34,577 nucleotides of DNA from Acidobacteriota bacterium (GTDB lineage Bacteria; Acidobacteriota; Vicinamibacteria; Vicinamibacterales; 2-12-FULL-66-21), in NCBI GenBank assembly GCA_003222675.1, contig QHWT01000082.1:1-34577 (forward strand). The letters run 5' to 3'. The translations under genes and the position numbers were made by a program. Within the stretch, counting starts at the first letter, position 1. Every line of letters starts with the position of its first letter. The notes under the pieces are model-generated. The model ran no database searches. It was not told the DNA's origin and saw only the letters and a list, made by a program, of their open reading frames with translations. Of this stretch, positions 13,181-21,385 are shown one piece after another.

Positions 13181-15607
13181 CTATTTCATGTCGACGCTCA
13201 ACCGTACGGGCGCGTTCATCGTTACCGACACCGCCTGTTTCTTCTCGCCGAACTGCGGATGGCGGAACAGGATCTCGTGCGGTCCGATGGGGATGGCGAG
13301 ATTGCCGATCGGCGTCTCACCGACCCGTCGGCCGTCGATCCAGACTTCGGCCCACGGCGATGCGTTGAGATTGATCGTGCCTTGGGGCAACTCGATCGCG
13401 AGCGGGGCAACCTTCCCCGCCGGTATTTGGATGACTTTGGTAGCGCGATACCCGAGCGTGTCGTTCACGAGCTCTACCTCGTGCCGGCCCGTGCTCATCA
13501 TCAGGCGATCAGAATCAGTTGTCCCAATCAGCCGTCCGCCTTCCTTGATCTCCATCATCACCGGCGCTTTGACAGAGAGCCATCCGGAGACGGGACCCTG
13601 CGCTGCCGCGACCGGCGCGAGCACCGATGACGTGACGCCCGCCTGGATCACGACGCGCTGCCGGACGGGAGCGCCGCGCTGGGCCTGGAGCACGACTTCG
13701 TGATCGCCGGGTGTGAGATCGGCGATGCTCACGGGCGCGACGCCGTGCTCGACGCCGTCAACCGTCACACGCGCGCCCGGCGGGTCGGATTGCACGAGAA
13801 GACTGCCAGCGGCCGGTGTTTCAGGCAGCTCGAGGTACTGCGACACCTCCGCGCCAGCGGTGACATTCACCGGAATGACACGCGGCACACCGCGCCCGCG
13901 CAGCTCCAGAATGTGCGAACCGGTGCCGAGCGAGAGGCGCGCTGGTGTATTCCCGCGAGCGTCGCCGTCGACAAACACCGCGACGCCCGGCGGGTTCGTC
14001 TGCACGGACAACATGCCGTTGGTTGGCACGCCTGGCTTGGATCCGCGCAACGCGATCACCGCGCCTTCCCCGATCGCGATGAGCACCAGAATCGCGACCG
14101 CGATACGACGCCACCGCGATCCGCCGCTGCGCGTCTTCGCCGGCTCCGGCTCGAACATCCGCTCTTCGTCGAAGCGCGAGGGTTCGATCCTGAGCGGGGC
14201 GGACGAGGCATCGATCGATCGCAGCAGCTCGGTGATGTCGGGTGGCTCGATCGGCGTCGTCGCGACCGGCGCAGCAGGCTTGACGACCGGCGCCTCGACG
14301 CGTGCCGACGGATTCGCGGCGGCCGGCTTGCCTGGTTCAGTGACGACGGATTTCCGCGGAGGCGCGGCGCTGACGACCCGCTTCGCGGGCGCGTCGGTCG
14401 TCGCAGTTCTTCGCGCCGAGACTTCGGCGGCCGCTTTCTTGACCGCGGGCTTCTCCGACGGAACTCGCGACGGGAGCCACGCCGTGGCTGCCTGCACCGA
14501 GTCCGGCTCGGGCGTTTCGGCCAGCGCCTCGACGAATTCCGCCTTCAGCGCCGCCATATCGTTGCGTGATGGCTTGGTGGCCGGGATGTCTGCTGTGACC
14601 TGTACGGCGGACGCTGGAGCGGAGAAGGAAGACGGTTCGGCGTAGGCCGGCTTCACCACCGTGGTATCGACGACGGCAGGCTTGGCCGCGCTAGTGTCAA
14701 CGACCGGTTCGAGGAGCGCCGTGATATAGCGCGAGAGGAATGTTTCGAGCGCGACCGGCGCCGCGACGAACCCGCTGTCTTCGAACAGCACCTCTTCGAA
14801 TGCAGTCTGCGCTTCGAGCGCGGACGCGAAGCCGTTGCGCGGATCGATCTGCACTGCGCGCGCCACCCACCCACGGAGCGAGGCGGGCAACGGCTGTTCT
14901 TCGCCAAGCGCCGAGCGCGCAACTGCCGCGCCCAGAAGCGCGCTCACGCGCTGCGGATATTCCTCCGCGCGGAGCGGGCGGCCAAGGATCAACGCGAGCG
15001 CGACCAGCCCCATCGCCGTGACGTCCGCGCGATGGTCGAATCGCGGCGGACCCGCCGTCGCCGGCATCGCTACGCGCAGTTCCTGCCAGAGCCGCTCGCG
15101 GTTGAACTGCAACTGCTCCACAGCGGATCCCACCACGTGCTCTGCGACGACAAGGCGCGCGTGCGGCGTCACGATGAGACGCTCGGCGGCGATCGCGCCG
15201 TGCGCGACGTCGCGTGCGTTCTCGTGCAGCACTGCCACCGCGGGCACGAGCTGGCGAATGAGGCACAGCGCGGCGTTGAGATCGAGTTGCAGCCGTCGCT
15301 CGGACGCGGCGCGCAGGATGTCCGAGAGGCGCGTGCCCTCGACGTGATCCGAAACAATCGCCAGCCCACCCGGGTGACGGTCGATGCGGCGAACGCGTGC
15401 GTAGTAGGCGTGGCGGAAATTCGCCAGGCGCGCCGCGCGCTCGCGCAGCGCGAACTCGAACGACGGCACCGCGAGCAACTGCGGCCGCAGACGGAGAATC
15501 TGCAGCAGGTCCCCCGTCGCGCCGTCCACGGCGACGACGCGGTCACCGAGGCCATCGGAAAAAAGCGGCGCCTCGGGACGCTCGGACGGGGCCGACAGGC
15601 TATTCAT
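13181..15607 (-). CDS. Membrane-anchored pseudokinase with periplasmic PEGA repeats
   Basis: The 808-aa protein has a kinase-like N-terminal region (about 20-275) lacking the catalytic set. There is no glycine loop or VAIK lysine. HRDLKPxN is replaced by HGAIAAER (136-143) and DFG by EHV (156-158). The later kinase landmark DVTAMGLVALALILGRPL (195-212) is retained. A long Ala/Pro/Val/Lys-rich linker follows (about 300-490), then one membrane helix (501-520). Four PEGA-type beta repeats come after it: about 532-593, 602-665, 675-739 and 743-806, with TNPPGVAVFVDG and SDPPGARVTVDG as the clearest. PEGA domains are usually extracytoplasmic and surface-associated. A signalling scaffold or mechanical coupler is plausible; enzymatic kinase activity is unlikely. 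It is first in the minus-strand group running to the TonB-like gene. Confidence 0.85.
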   Translation of the reverse strand: MNSLSAPSERPEAPLFSDGLGDRVVAVDGATGDLLQILRLRPQLLAVPSFEFALRERAARLANFRHAYYARVRRIDRHPGGLAIVSDHVEGTRLSDILRAASERRLQLDLNAALCLIRQLVPAVAVLHENARDVAHGAIAAERLIVTPHARLVVAEHVVGSAVEQLQFNRERLWQELRVAMPATAGPPRFDHRADVTAMGLVALALILGRPLRAEEYPQRVSALLGAAVARSALGEEQPLPASLRGWVARAVQIDPRNGFASALEAQTAFEEVLFEDSGFVAAPVALETFLSRYITALLEPVVDTSAAKPAVVDTTVVKPAYAEPSSFSAPASAVQVTADIPATKPSRNDMAALKAEFVEALAETPEPDSVQAATAWLPSRVPSEKPAVKKAAAEVSARRTATTDAPAKRVVSAAPPRKSVVTEPGKPAAANPSARVEAPVVKPAAPVATTPIEPPDITELLRSIDASSAPLRIEPSRFDEERMFEPEPAKTRSGGSRWRRIAVAILVLIAIGEGAVIALRGSKPGVPTNGMLSVQTNPPGVAVFVDGDARGNTPARLSLGTGSHILELRGRGVPRVIPVNVTAGAEVSQYLELPETPAAGSLLVQSDPPGARVTVDGVEHGVAPVSIADLTPGDHEVVLQAQRGAPVRQRVVIQAGVTSSVLAPVAAAQGPVSGWLSVKAPVMMEIKEGGRLIGTTDSDRLMMSTGRHEVELVNDTLGYRATKVIQIPAGKVAPLAIELPQGTINLNASPWAEVWIDGRRVGETPIGNLAIPIGPHEILFRHPQFGEKKQAVSVTMNAPVRLSVDMK

Positions 15608-15877
15608 ACGCGTCGCGCGGCTGCAACGGTGGGACCACGCCTCTCATGAATCGGGCCAACGTCCGCAAACGACGGGGGCCGCGACACTTCATGCCCGTTC
15701 GGACCGCGCGGCGGCCCTCGCGTCGGTTTACAGGCCTGTCGGTACGATCACGATTGTGCAACTCAGAATTGTTGTTTTGGTGGTTCAGAGATGGGTTGAT
15801 TTGACTGATGAATCAGCGATGGGCACGCGCCGCGTACTGGCCGCGCTTTGAAGCGCGCGCGGGAGCGCGTGCGACAA

Positions 15878-15935
15878 GATCACCAAATCACGAAAATCAC
15901 CAAGTCACGTCACCAAATCACCAAGTCACCAGATC
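15878..15935. repeat. AAATCACC word island upstream of the GT-C operon
   Basis: About seven degenerate 8-9 bp units of the word TCACCAAA/TCACGAAA/TCACCAAG run in one direction. They are the complement of the TTTGGTGA word at 9980-10060 and 22566-22653. Unlike the island at 9980, all copies here face the same way. The array ends 35 bp before the ribosome site of the small ORF, so it would lie in the leader or promoter of that operon. Confidence 0.8.
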
Positions 15936-15969
15936 CCAAGTATGCTGGCTTGATTGGCCCCCGCAGCAC

Positions 15970-15980
15970 GGAGGAGAAGG
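15970..15980 (+). promoter_or_regulatory. Strong ribosome binding site before the small ORF
   Basis: GGAGGAGAAGG directly precedes the ATG at 15981. The core GGAGG (15970-15974) sits six bases from the start codon. This is among the best ribosome sites in the window and supports translation of the short frame that follows. Confidence 0.65.
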
Positions 15981-16091
15981 ATGAAGAACGCGACGATCAT
16001 CACGGCGTTCGCGTGTCTCGCGGCGAACCGTGAGGAGAAGCTGCGGCGCAAACCGCTGCCCGCGGCGGCGGCCGGACGCGCAACACGGTGA
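15981..16091 (+). CDS. Small 36-residue ORF translationally coupled to the GT-C-like gene
   Basis: The short frame runs from ATG 15981 to TGA 16089-16091. It encodes a basic, alanine- and arginine-rich peptide beginning MKNATIITAFACLAANREEK and ending AGRATR. I recognise no family. Two things support it: the strong GGAGG ribosome site six bases upstream, and its stop codon overlapping the GTG start of the next gene in a GTGA sequence (16088-16091), a typical translational-coupling arrangement. The GT-C-like gene has no ribosome site of its own outside this frame. It could be a leader peptide that loads ribosomes onto the membrane-protein gene, or a small partner protein. The first 14 residues are mildly hydrophobic but too short for a clear signal or membrane helix. 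Confidence 0.55.
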   Translation: MKNATIITAFACLAANREEKLRRKPLPAAAAGRATR

Positions 16092-18022
16092 TCTCGAACG
16101 GGCAGTCGCGGGCATGGCCGCCCGCGGCCGTGTATCTGCTGCTGGCCCTCGCCTGGTCCTGGCCGCTCCCTCTTCATCTCTCGAATCGCCTTACCCACGA
16201 TCCCGGGGACCCGCTGCTCGTCACCTACCTGCTGTGGTGGAACGCACACGCCGTGCCCCTGACGCGCGCGTGGTGGAACGCGCCGTTCTTCTGGCCGATG
16301 ACCGATGCGCTCGCGCTGACCGAGCATCTTGCCGGCCTGTCGCCGATCTCGACCCCGATTCAACGACTCGGCGGCTCTCCGATCCTCGCGTATAACGTCA
16401 TCCTGATCTGCGCGACGTGGTGGTCGGGCCTGGCGACACACGCGCTCGTGCGCCGCCTGACATCGAATGAGCTGGCGGCATACTGCGGCGGAATTGCATT
16501 CGCGCTCGCGCCCTATCGAACCTCGCAACTTGCGCACCTGCAGATCTACGCGTCGTGGTGGCTCCCCGTGACGCTATGGGCGCTGCACGCCTATTACGAC
16601 GAGGGCCGGCGTCGATGGCTTGCGCTCTTCGGCATCGCCTGGCTGATGCAGACGTTGACGTACGGATACAGCGTGTTCTTTGTACCGCTGTTGTTGATCG
16701 CCTGGATCGCGTGGTTCACGCCCTGGCGCACGGATTCGAAGCGCAGCTTGCCGATCCTCGCGACGTGGACGGTCTGTTCGATGCCGCTCCTCCCCGTGCT
16801 GCTCGAGTATCACCGCGTGCAGGCGCAGCTCGGCCTGGTGCGCACGCGAGACCAGATGATCTTCTACAGCGCAAACTGGAGCGCGTTCGTGTCGCCAGCG
16901 CCTCAACTCTGGCTCTGGCCGAAAGTCGAGCGGACGACGACCGAAGCGTATCTGTTTCCCGGACTCACAGTGCTCGTTCTCATCATCGCGGCCGCGGCAA
17001 CAGGGCTTCGGCGCGGCGCCTTCGCTTTTTACATCCTGGTTGCCGTCCTGGCCGCGTGGCTGTGCGTGGGACCGACCGCGGACGGCATCTCGCTCGCGTC
17101 GCTGTGGCATCCCTACGACTGGATCGTGTGGCTTCCCGGTTTCAATGGCATCCGTGTCCCGCCGCGGTTCTTTCTGCTGAGTGCGCTCTGCCTGGCCATT
17201 GCGGCTTCCCTTGCGCTCGCGCACCTGAACCTGGTGATACGGCGCGGCCGACGCGTCGTTGCCGCAATCGTGTTCGCCGGTTTCATCGCGGACGGGGCGA
17301 TCCCCGGCATGCAGCTCGGCGTGCCTCCCGGCAGCTTCGCATCGATGACGCCGGACGGACGAGTAATCGAGCTGCCGTTCGATGATGCCTACGTGCACAT
17401 CTACGCGATGTATCGATCGATAACGCACCGGATGCCGGTGGTGAATGGTTATGCGGGCTACATTCCGCCCGTCGCGGACGTGATTCAGTGGGCGCTCCGC
17501 CGCCGCGATCCTTCGATCCTCATGGAGCTTCGCCGCGGCCGTCCTTTATACGTCGTGGTGGCGTCGAGACCCGAGGCGGAGACATGGACGCGGTTCATGG
17601 ACGCGCAGAACGATACGCAATTGCTTGGCGTGTCGGGAAGCGGTCGCGTGTATCGAATGCCGCCCGCGGCGTTTCCCAGGCAGGTGACAACCGGGCCGGT
17701 GCTGCCTTCGGCCTCGATCGAGCCGCGTGACGGCTGGCTCGTTGCAGACCTCGGGCAGCCGCAGACCGTACGCGCGGTGGAGATCCGCACGAACGGTGAT
17801 CTCGTGCGGCTGCCCGCCATGATCCGCATCGAGACGTCCGCGGATGGATCCGCGTGGTCGCTCGCGCTCGAGGAAGCCCCCGGCGCGCTGGCTCTTGCTG
17901 GTGCGCTCGCCCAGCCGCGGGCGATTCCGCTTCGGCTGATCCTCCCCGACGTGCGCACACGTTACCTCAGGATCAACGCTGGCAGATTCCACACGAACGC
18001 AGTTACGATGTTCGGCCGATGA
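16088..18022 (+). CDS. GT-C-like multi-pass membrane glycosyltransferase-type protein with C-terminal discoidin-like domain
   Basis: The 644-aa protein has about ten hydrophobic spans in residues 10-420. The first extracytoplasmic loop carries DPGDPLLVTYLLWWNAHA (38-55), followed by WPMTDALALTEHLAGLSP (69-86) and AYNVILI. This pattern, with acidic D41 and the EH at 79-80, resembles GT-C-fold polyprenol-sugar-dependent glycosyltransferases and related unnamed membrane proteins. The donor and acceptor are unknown. After the last membrane span a soluble region ends in a beta-rich domain at about 540-640 (GWLVADLGQPQTVRAVEIRT, RYLRINAGRF), resembling F5/8 type C/discoidin modules that often bind sugars. 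Translation starts at GTG 16088, overlapping the stop of the small ORF. The stop overlaps the ATG of the MmcQ-like gene (ATGA). Confidence 0.75.
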   Translation: MISNGQSRAWPPAAVYLLLALAWSWPLPLHLSNRLTHDPGDPLLVTYLLWWNAHAVPLTRAWWNAPFFWPMTDALALTEHLAGLSPISTPIQRLGGSPILAYNVILICATWWSGLATHALVRRLTSNELAAYCGGIAFALAPYRTSQLAHLQIYASWWLPVTLWALHAYYDEGRRRWLALFGIAWLMQTLTYGYSVFFVPLLLIAWIAWFTPWRTDSKRSLPILATWTVCSMPLLPVLLEYHRVQAQLGLVRTRDQMIFYSANWSAFVSPAPQLWLWPKVERTTTEAYLFPGLTVLVLIIAAAATGLRRGAFAFYILVAVLAAWLCVGPTADGISLASLWHPYDWIVWLPGFNGIRVPPRFFLLSALCLAIAASLALAHLNLVIRRGRRVVAAIVFAGFIADGAIPGMQLGVPPGSFASMTPDGRVIELPFDDAYVHIYAMYRSITHRMPVVNGYAGYIPPVADVIQWALRRRDPSILMELRRGRPLYVVVASRPEAETWTRFMDAQNDTQLLGVSGSGRVYRMPPAAFPRQVTTGPVLPSASIEPRDGWLVADLGQPQTVRAVEIRTNGDLVRLPAMIRIETSADGSAWSLALEEAPGALALAGALAQPRAIPLRLILPDVRTRYLRINAGRFHTNAVTMFGR

Positions 18023-18438
18023 ACATCGAACGCTTCCGGCAGCTGTGCCTTTCGATGCCCGGCGCGACCGAGCGCGTCCAGTGGGGCAATGACCTCGTCT
18101 TCAAGGTCGGCGGACGGATGTTCGCCGTTGCCGCGCTGGACGCGGGCGCCAGCCATCGCGTCTCGTTCAAGTGCTCCGAGGACCACTTCGTCGAGCTGCA
18201 GGAAAATGAGGGCGTCGTTCCCGCGCCTTATCTCGCGCGGGCGAAATGGGTCGCGCTGGAGCGGTTCGATGCGCTCGACGATCGAACGATCGACGCCTGC
18301 GTGCGCGAGGCGCACGCGCTGGTGAAGTCGAAGCTCACCAAAAAGGAACAGGCGGCGCTCGACGCTACTTCGCGACGGTCTCCCGCAAGGCCTCGAACAG
18401 GATCTGGATCGCGGGCGCGATCGCGTCGGTCGGGATGA
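18019..18438 (+). CDS. MmcQ/YjbR family protein
   Basis: The 139-aa cytoplasmic protein fits the MmcQ/YjbR family (double-wing-like fold, often labelled DNA-binding, role not established). Family landmarks are FRQLCLSMPGATERVQWGND at 5-24, KVGGRMFAVAAL, VSFKCSEDHFVEL, APYLARAKWVAL and the C-terminal REAHALVKSKLTKKEQ. The ATG at 18019 overlaps the stop of the GT-C-like gene (ATGA), so expression is probably coupled; the open frame further upstream is a shadow. The natural family end is near residue 115. The remaining ~25 residues are Arg/Ser-rich and lie inside the convergent M20 gene, with which it overlaps by 74 bp. That tail may be recent extension. Confidence 0.8.
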   Translation: MNIERFRQLCLSMPGATERVQWGNDLVFKVGGRMFAVAALDAGASHRVSFKCSEDHFVELQENEGVVPAPYLARAKWVALERFDALDDRTIDACVREAHALVKSKLTKKEQAALDATSRRSPARPRTGSGSRARSRRSG

Positions 18439-19702
18439 ACTCCGCGTCGCCGTGCATCGACCCGATCGCCGCCGCGGAAGCGATGCCTGGAAAGAAGCCG
18501 TAGCTGTTCACGCCTTTGGCACGGAAGCCATTCGCATCCGTCCCGTACGGCACGACCATCGGCGTGACCACGGCATCCGGATGATGGCGCTTCACCGCGG
18601 ATTCGAGCGCGCGATAGAACCGCGTGTCCTGCGGCGTCACGACCGGGTCGTCGCCCTCATAGATCACTTCGATCTTGATCGTCTGGTCCGCCAGCCGGCG
18701 TTCGACCTCTTTGATCCACTGCGCGGCCGAAGTCCCGGGAAGGACGCGGCAGTCGATCGTCGCCTCGGCAACCGACGGGATCACGTTCGCTCTCGGAGGA
18801 TCGCCGACGCCGGATCGGAGGCTGGTGATCGAGATCGTCGACTGCTGAATCGCGTTGTTGAACTTGTTGTCCGCAAGGGGCCCGATGCGCGCCTTCATCG
18901 TTTCGATGACGGCGAACCGGCCCGCGGGCATCGGCTCGCTGAGTAGCCGGTTCAGCGCCCGCATGAGGTGATCGTTGGGGTTCATGGGGTGCGGCTGCGA
19001 TCCGTGTCCAGCGACGCCTTCCGCGCGGACCCGCAGCCACATGATCTTCTTCTCCGCAACCGAGATGCCGAACACCAGCTTGCCGGGCGTGAACATGTCG
19101 CGGCTGCCGAAGCCCCCTTCATCCAGGACGTATTCGGGATCGAGCTCGTCATAGTGATTGGCGCGCATCCACTGCGCGCCCAGCGCGCCGCCCACCTCCT
19201 CGTCGGGAACCGCCAGCAGGATGACGGCGCGCGCGAGCGGGACCTTCAGGCGGTGCAGGAGCAGGAACGCGTAGATCTGCGTGACGCCAATGCCTTTCAT
19301 GTCCATCGCCCCGCGTCCCCACAATTTGCCGTCAGCGATCTCGGCGGCGAATGGACCACGCACCCACCGGCTGGCGTCAGCCGCGACGACATCCATGTGA
19401 TGCTCGAGCAGGAGTGCTTTCGCGCCTGAACCGCTGCCCTTCAAGCGGGCGAGGACAATGGACCGTCCGGGAGCCGACTCGTAGCGTTTCACCTCGATTC
19501 CCTCGCGCTTCAGCAGGTCGACGAGGAAATCCGCTGCCCTGGTCACGTCACCGGGCGGGTTCGACGTATTGATGCGCACGTACGCCTGCAGCGTCGTGAG
19601 CGCCTCGGATTCAATCTGCTTCCAATCGGGTGTCTGCGCGAAGAGCCGCGGTGCGATCAGCAGCAGACTGGTAGCCATGCAGAAGCGAGCCAACATGCGC
19701 AT
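18365..19702 (-). CDS. Secreted M20/M25/M40 family metallopeptidase
   Basis: The 445-aa protein is an exopeptidase or amidohydrolase that probably trims peptides in the periplasm. A signal peptide begins MRMLARFCMATSLLLIAPRLFAQ. The two-zinc site of the M20 family is visible (numbering from this start): H102 and D104 (LLEHHMDVV), D134 (GRGAMDMKG), the catalytic E168 with E169 (VPDEEVGG), D194/E195 (LDEGG) and H417 (SMHGDAEF). The dimerisation/lid domain lies around 220-335 (GVAGHGSQPHPMNP). ATG 19702 is preferred over ATG 19726 because GAAGGAG lies nine bases before it and the signal peptide then starts cleanly. Its 3' end overlaps the convergent MmcQ-like gene. Confidence 0.9.
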   Translation of the reverse strand: MRMLARFCMATSLLLIAPRLFAQTPDWKQIESEALTTLQAYVRINTSNPPGDVTRAADFLVDLLKREGIEVKRYESAPGRSIVLARLKGSGSGAKALLLEHHMDVVAADASRWVRGPFAAEIADGKLWGRGAMDMKGIGVTQIYAFLLLHRLKVPLARAVILLAVPDEEVGGALGAQWMRANHYDELDPEYVLDEGGFGSRDMFTPGKLVFGISVAEKKIMWLRVRAEGVAGHGSQPHPMNPNDHLMRALNRLLSEPMPAGRFAVIETMKARIGPLADNKFNNAIQQSTISITSLRSGVGDPPRANVIPSVAEATIDCRVLPGTSAAQWIKEVERRLADQTIKIEVIYEGDDPVVTPQDTRFYRALESAVKRHHPDAVVTPMVVPYGTDANGFRAKGVNSYGFFPGIASAAAIGSMHGDAEFIPTDAIAPAIQILFEALRETVAK

Positions 19703-19711
19703 TGCCGCCAT

Positions 19712-19718
19712 CTCCTTC
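19712..19718 (-). promoter_or_regulatory. Ribosome binding site choosing the start of the secreted M20 peptidase
   Basis: GAAGGAG on the minus strand is nine bases from ATG 19702. It lies inside the frame opened by ATG 19726, which argues for the downstream start. Confidence 0.5.
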
Positions 19719-19816
19719 GTGGCCATCTATCAGATCAACATCTATCGATCTGGAGAGGAAAGCCGAGCACGTCTACCACAACTGATAACCATTGACCTGA
19801 CGCGACGCAACCCGCG

Positions 19817-21385
19817 TTACAGCCGATGGAACTCGCGCGCGAGGCCGTGGAGGAAGCGAGCGCGCTCGCGGGCCTGCGGCTCCTGCAAGAGATCTTCGAC
19901 GGGCCACGGCAGCCGCCAGCACCAGTTGACGTCGCTGATCAGAGCGGGGACATTGATCCGATCGCGCCAGCCGAAAATGTCCTGGATCGGCAGCAGCGCG
20001 ATGGCGGATCCTGATTCGAAGAGCGCGCGCAGAATCGCGTCTCGCGTGTCGTCGCCGAACGGCGCGGCGGGATCGCATCCCGCGCTCTGAAGCGCGGCCA
20101 GCGTCGCGACGGCGGACCGCTCATCGCCGGGGGCCGTGTCCCACCACTCCGCCAGGGTTTCAGTGTCGTGTGTCCCGCTCGTCGCCACCGACATGGGAGG
20201 GTAGGTGAGCGGATCGCGAAAGGGCTGCCGTCTCTGGTCCCACTCGCGCTCCCAGCGCAGCACCTTGTAGCCGGGGATGCCGGTGCGTTTCAGCGTGTCG
20301 CGCACGAATTTTGGAATCACGCCGAGGTCTTCTGCGATGACGCGCGAGCCCGTGGATCCAAACAGCGTCAGCAGCCGTTCCCCCTGCGCGATCTGTGACG
20401 GCTCGTCGGACGGTACGAACGCGGCGGATCCATCCTGCTCGCGCACGTAGGTGCGGAAAAACCCGACGAGATGATCGACGCGGTAGCCGTCGTACAGCTC
20501 CGCGCTGCGGCGCGCGCGTGCCATCAGCCAGGCATCTCCTTCCGCGGCGATCTTCGACCATCGGTATGCCGGAAAGCCCCAGTCCTGCCCGGTTTCGGAG
20601 AAGGCGTCAGGAGGGGCGCCGACGGACGCGTCGAGGCGGAAGTCGCCTTGCCGGGACCAGACGTCCGCGCTGTCGCCGCTTACCATGAACGGAAAGTCGC
20701 CGAACAGGCCGATGCCCGATCGCTCGCGCGCATCGGCCCACTGCTCCGCGGCGACCCACTGCAGGTACGCGTAGAACAGACGCTCGCCGGCGAACGCCTG
20801 ACGCGCGTGCTCGAGCGCCCGTGGCTCACGGTCGCGCAGCCCCGGTTCCCACGCTTTCCAGTGACGGCGGCCTTCGCGCGCATGGATCGCGTGAAACAGC
20901 GTGTAGTCATCGAGCCACCAGCGTTCGCGCTGGATGTATTCCGTCAGCCGCGCGGCGCGGTGCGACTGCGCGCTCCATTCATCCGCCATGAAGCGATCGA
21001 ATGCCGCGTTGAACACCCGGTTCTTGATCGCTCGCACCGTGGGGTAGTGGATGGCCGGCGCCTCACGCGCCGTGCGCAGCGCCGACTGCTCCTCGTCGGT
21101 CAACGAGGCTTCGCCCCCGAGCGCTTCGATATCCGGCACCCGAGAAGGAGCAATGAACAGCGGATCGACGGCCATCGCACTGAGCGCGGAGTACGGCGAG
21201 TACTGTCCCTCGGCCATCTCGTTCAGCGGGAGCAGTTGCACGAAGCTGAAGCCGGCTTCGCGCATCCAGCAGCCAATGCGAATGAGGTCGGGAATCTCGC
21301 CGATGCCCCAGCTCTCCCTCGAGGGGATCGAGAACAGCGGCACCAGCAGGCCGGCGTGTCGGCCGGTGAAGAAGTCACGCGGCAT
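19817..21385 (-). CDS. malQ: 4-alpha-glucanotransferase (amylomaltase, GH77)
   Basis: The 522-aa cytoplasmic enzyme transfers alpha-1,4-glucan segments between maltodextrins, supporting maltose or glycogen metabolism. GH77 features are clear: GLLVPLFSIPSRESWGIGE at 12-30, VQLLPLNEM at 49-57, SPYSALSAMAVDPLFI at 63-78, the nucleophile D304 in YRVDHLVGFFR, the acid/base E352 in VIAEDLGVIP, and D407 in SGTHDTETLAEWW. Length is normal for MalQ of the compact bacterial type. The ATG at 21385 lies inside the 3' end of the aminotransferase gene (11-bp overlap) with GGAG upstream at suitable spacing, so the two are probably translated from one message. No other glycogen gene is in the window. Confidence 0.95.
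   Translation of the reverse strand: MPRDFFTGRHAGLLVPLFSIPSRESWGIGEIPDLIRIGCWMREAGFSFVQLLPLNEMAEGQYSPYSALSAMAVDPLFIAPSRVPDIEALGGEASLTDEEQSALRTAREAPAIHYPTVRAIKNRVFNAAFDRFMADEWSAQSHRAARLTEYIQRERWWLDDYTLFHAIHAREGRRHWKAWEPGLRDREPRALEHARQAFAGERLFYAYLQWVAAEQWADARERSGIGLFGDFPFMVSGDSADVWSRQGDFRLDASVGAPPDAFSETGQDWGFPAYRWSKIAAEGDAWLMARARRSAELYDGYRVDHLVGFFRTYVREQDGSAAFVPSDEPSQIAQGERLLTLFGSTGSRVIAEDLGVIPKFVRDTLKRTGIPGYKVLRWEREWDQRRQPFRDPLTYPPMSVATSGTHDTETLAEWWDTAPGDERSAVATLAALQSAGCDPAAPFGDDTRDAILRALFESGSAIALLPIQDIFGWRDRINVPALISDVNWCWRLPWPVEDLLQEPQARERARFLHGLAREFHRL

Larger units (their letters stand above)
15608..15980. other. Divergent intergenic region without a recognised gene
   Basis: The 373-bp gap separates the PEGA pseudokinase (minus) from the small ORF/GT-C operon (plus). 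It should hold both promoters, but I find no convincing -35/-10 pair. The stretch 15770-15816 is the least GC-rich and contains a small palindrome CTGATGAATCAG at 15805-15816. A repeat island occupies 15878-15935 and is listed separately. Open frames crossing the gap lack ribosome sites and are not called. Confidence 0.6.

Noticed and set aside
15878-15935. CRISPR array
   Set aside because: Units are 8-9 bp with no spacers of regular length, and no cas genes are present.
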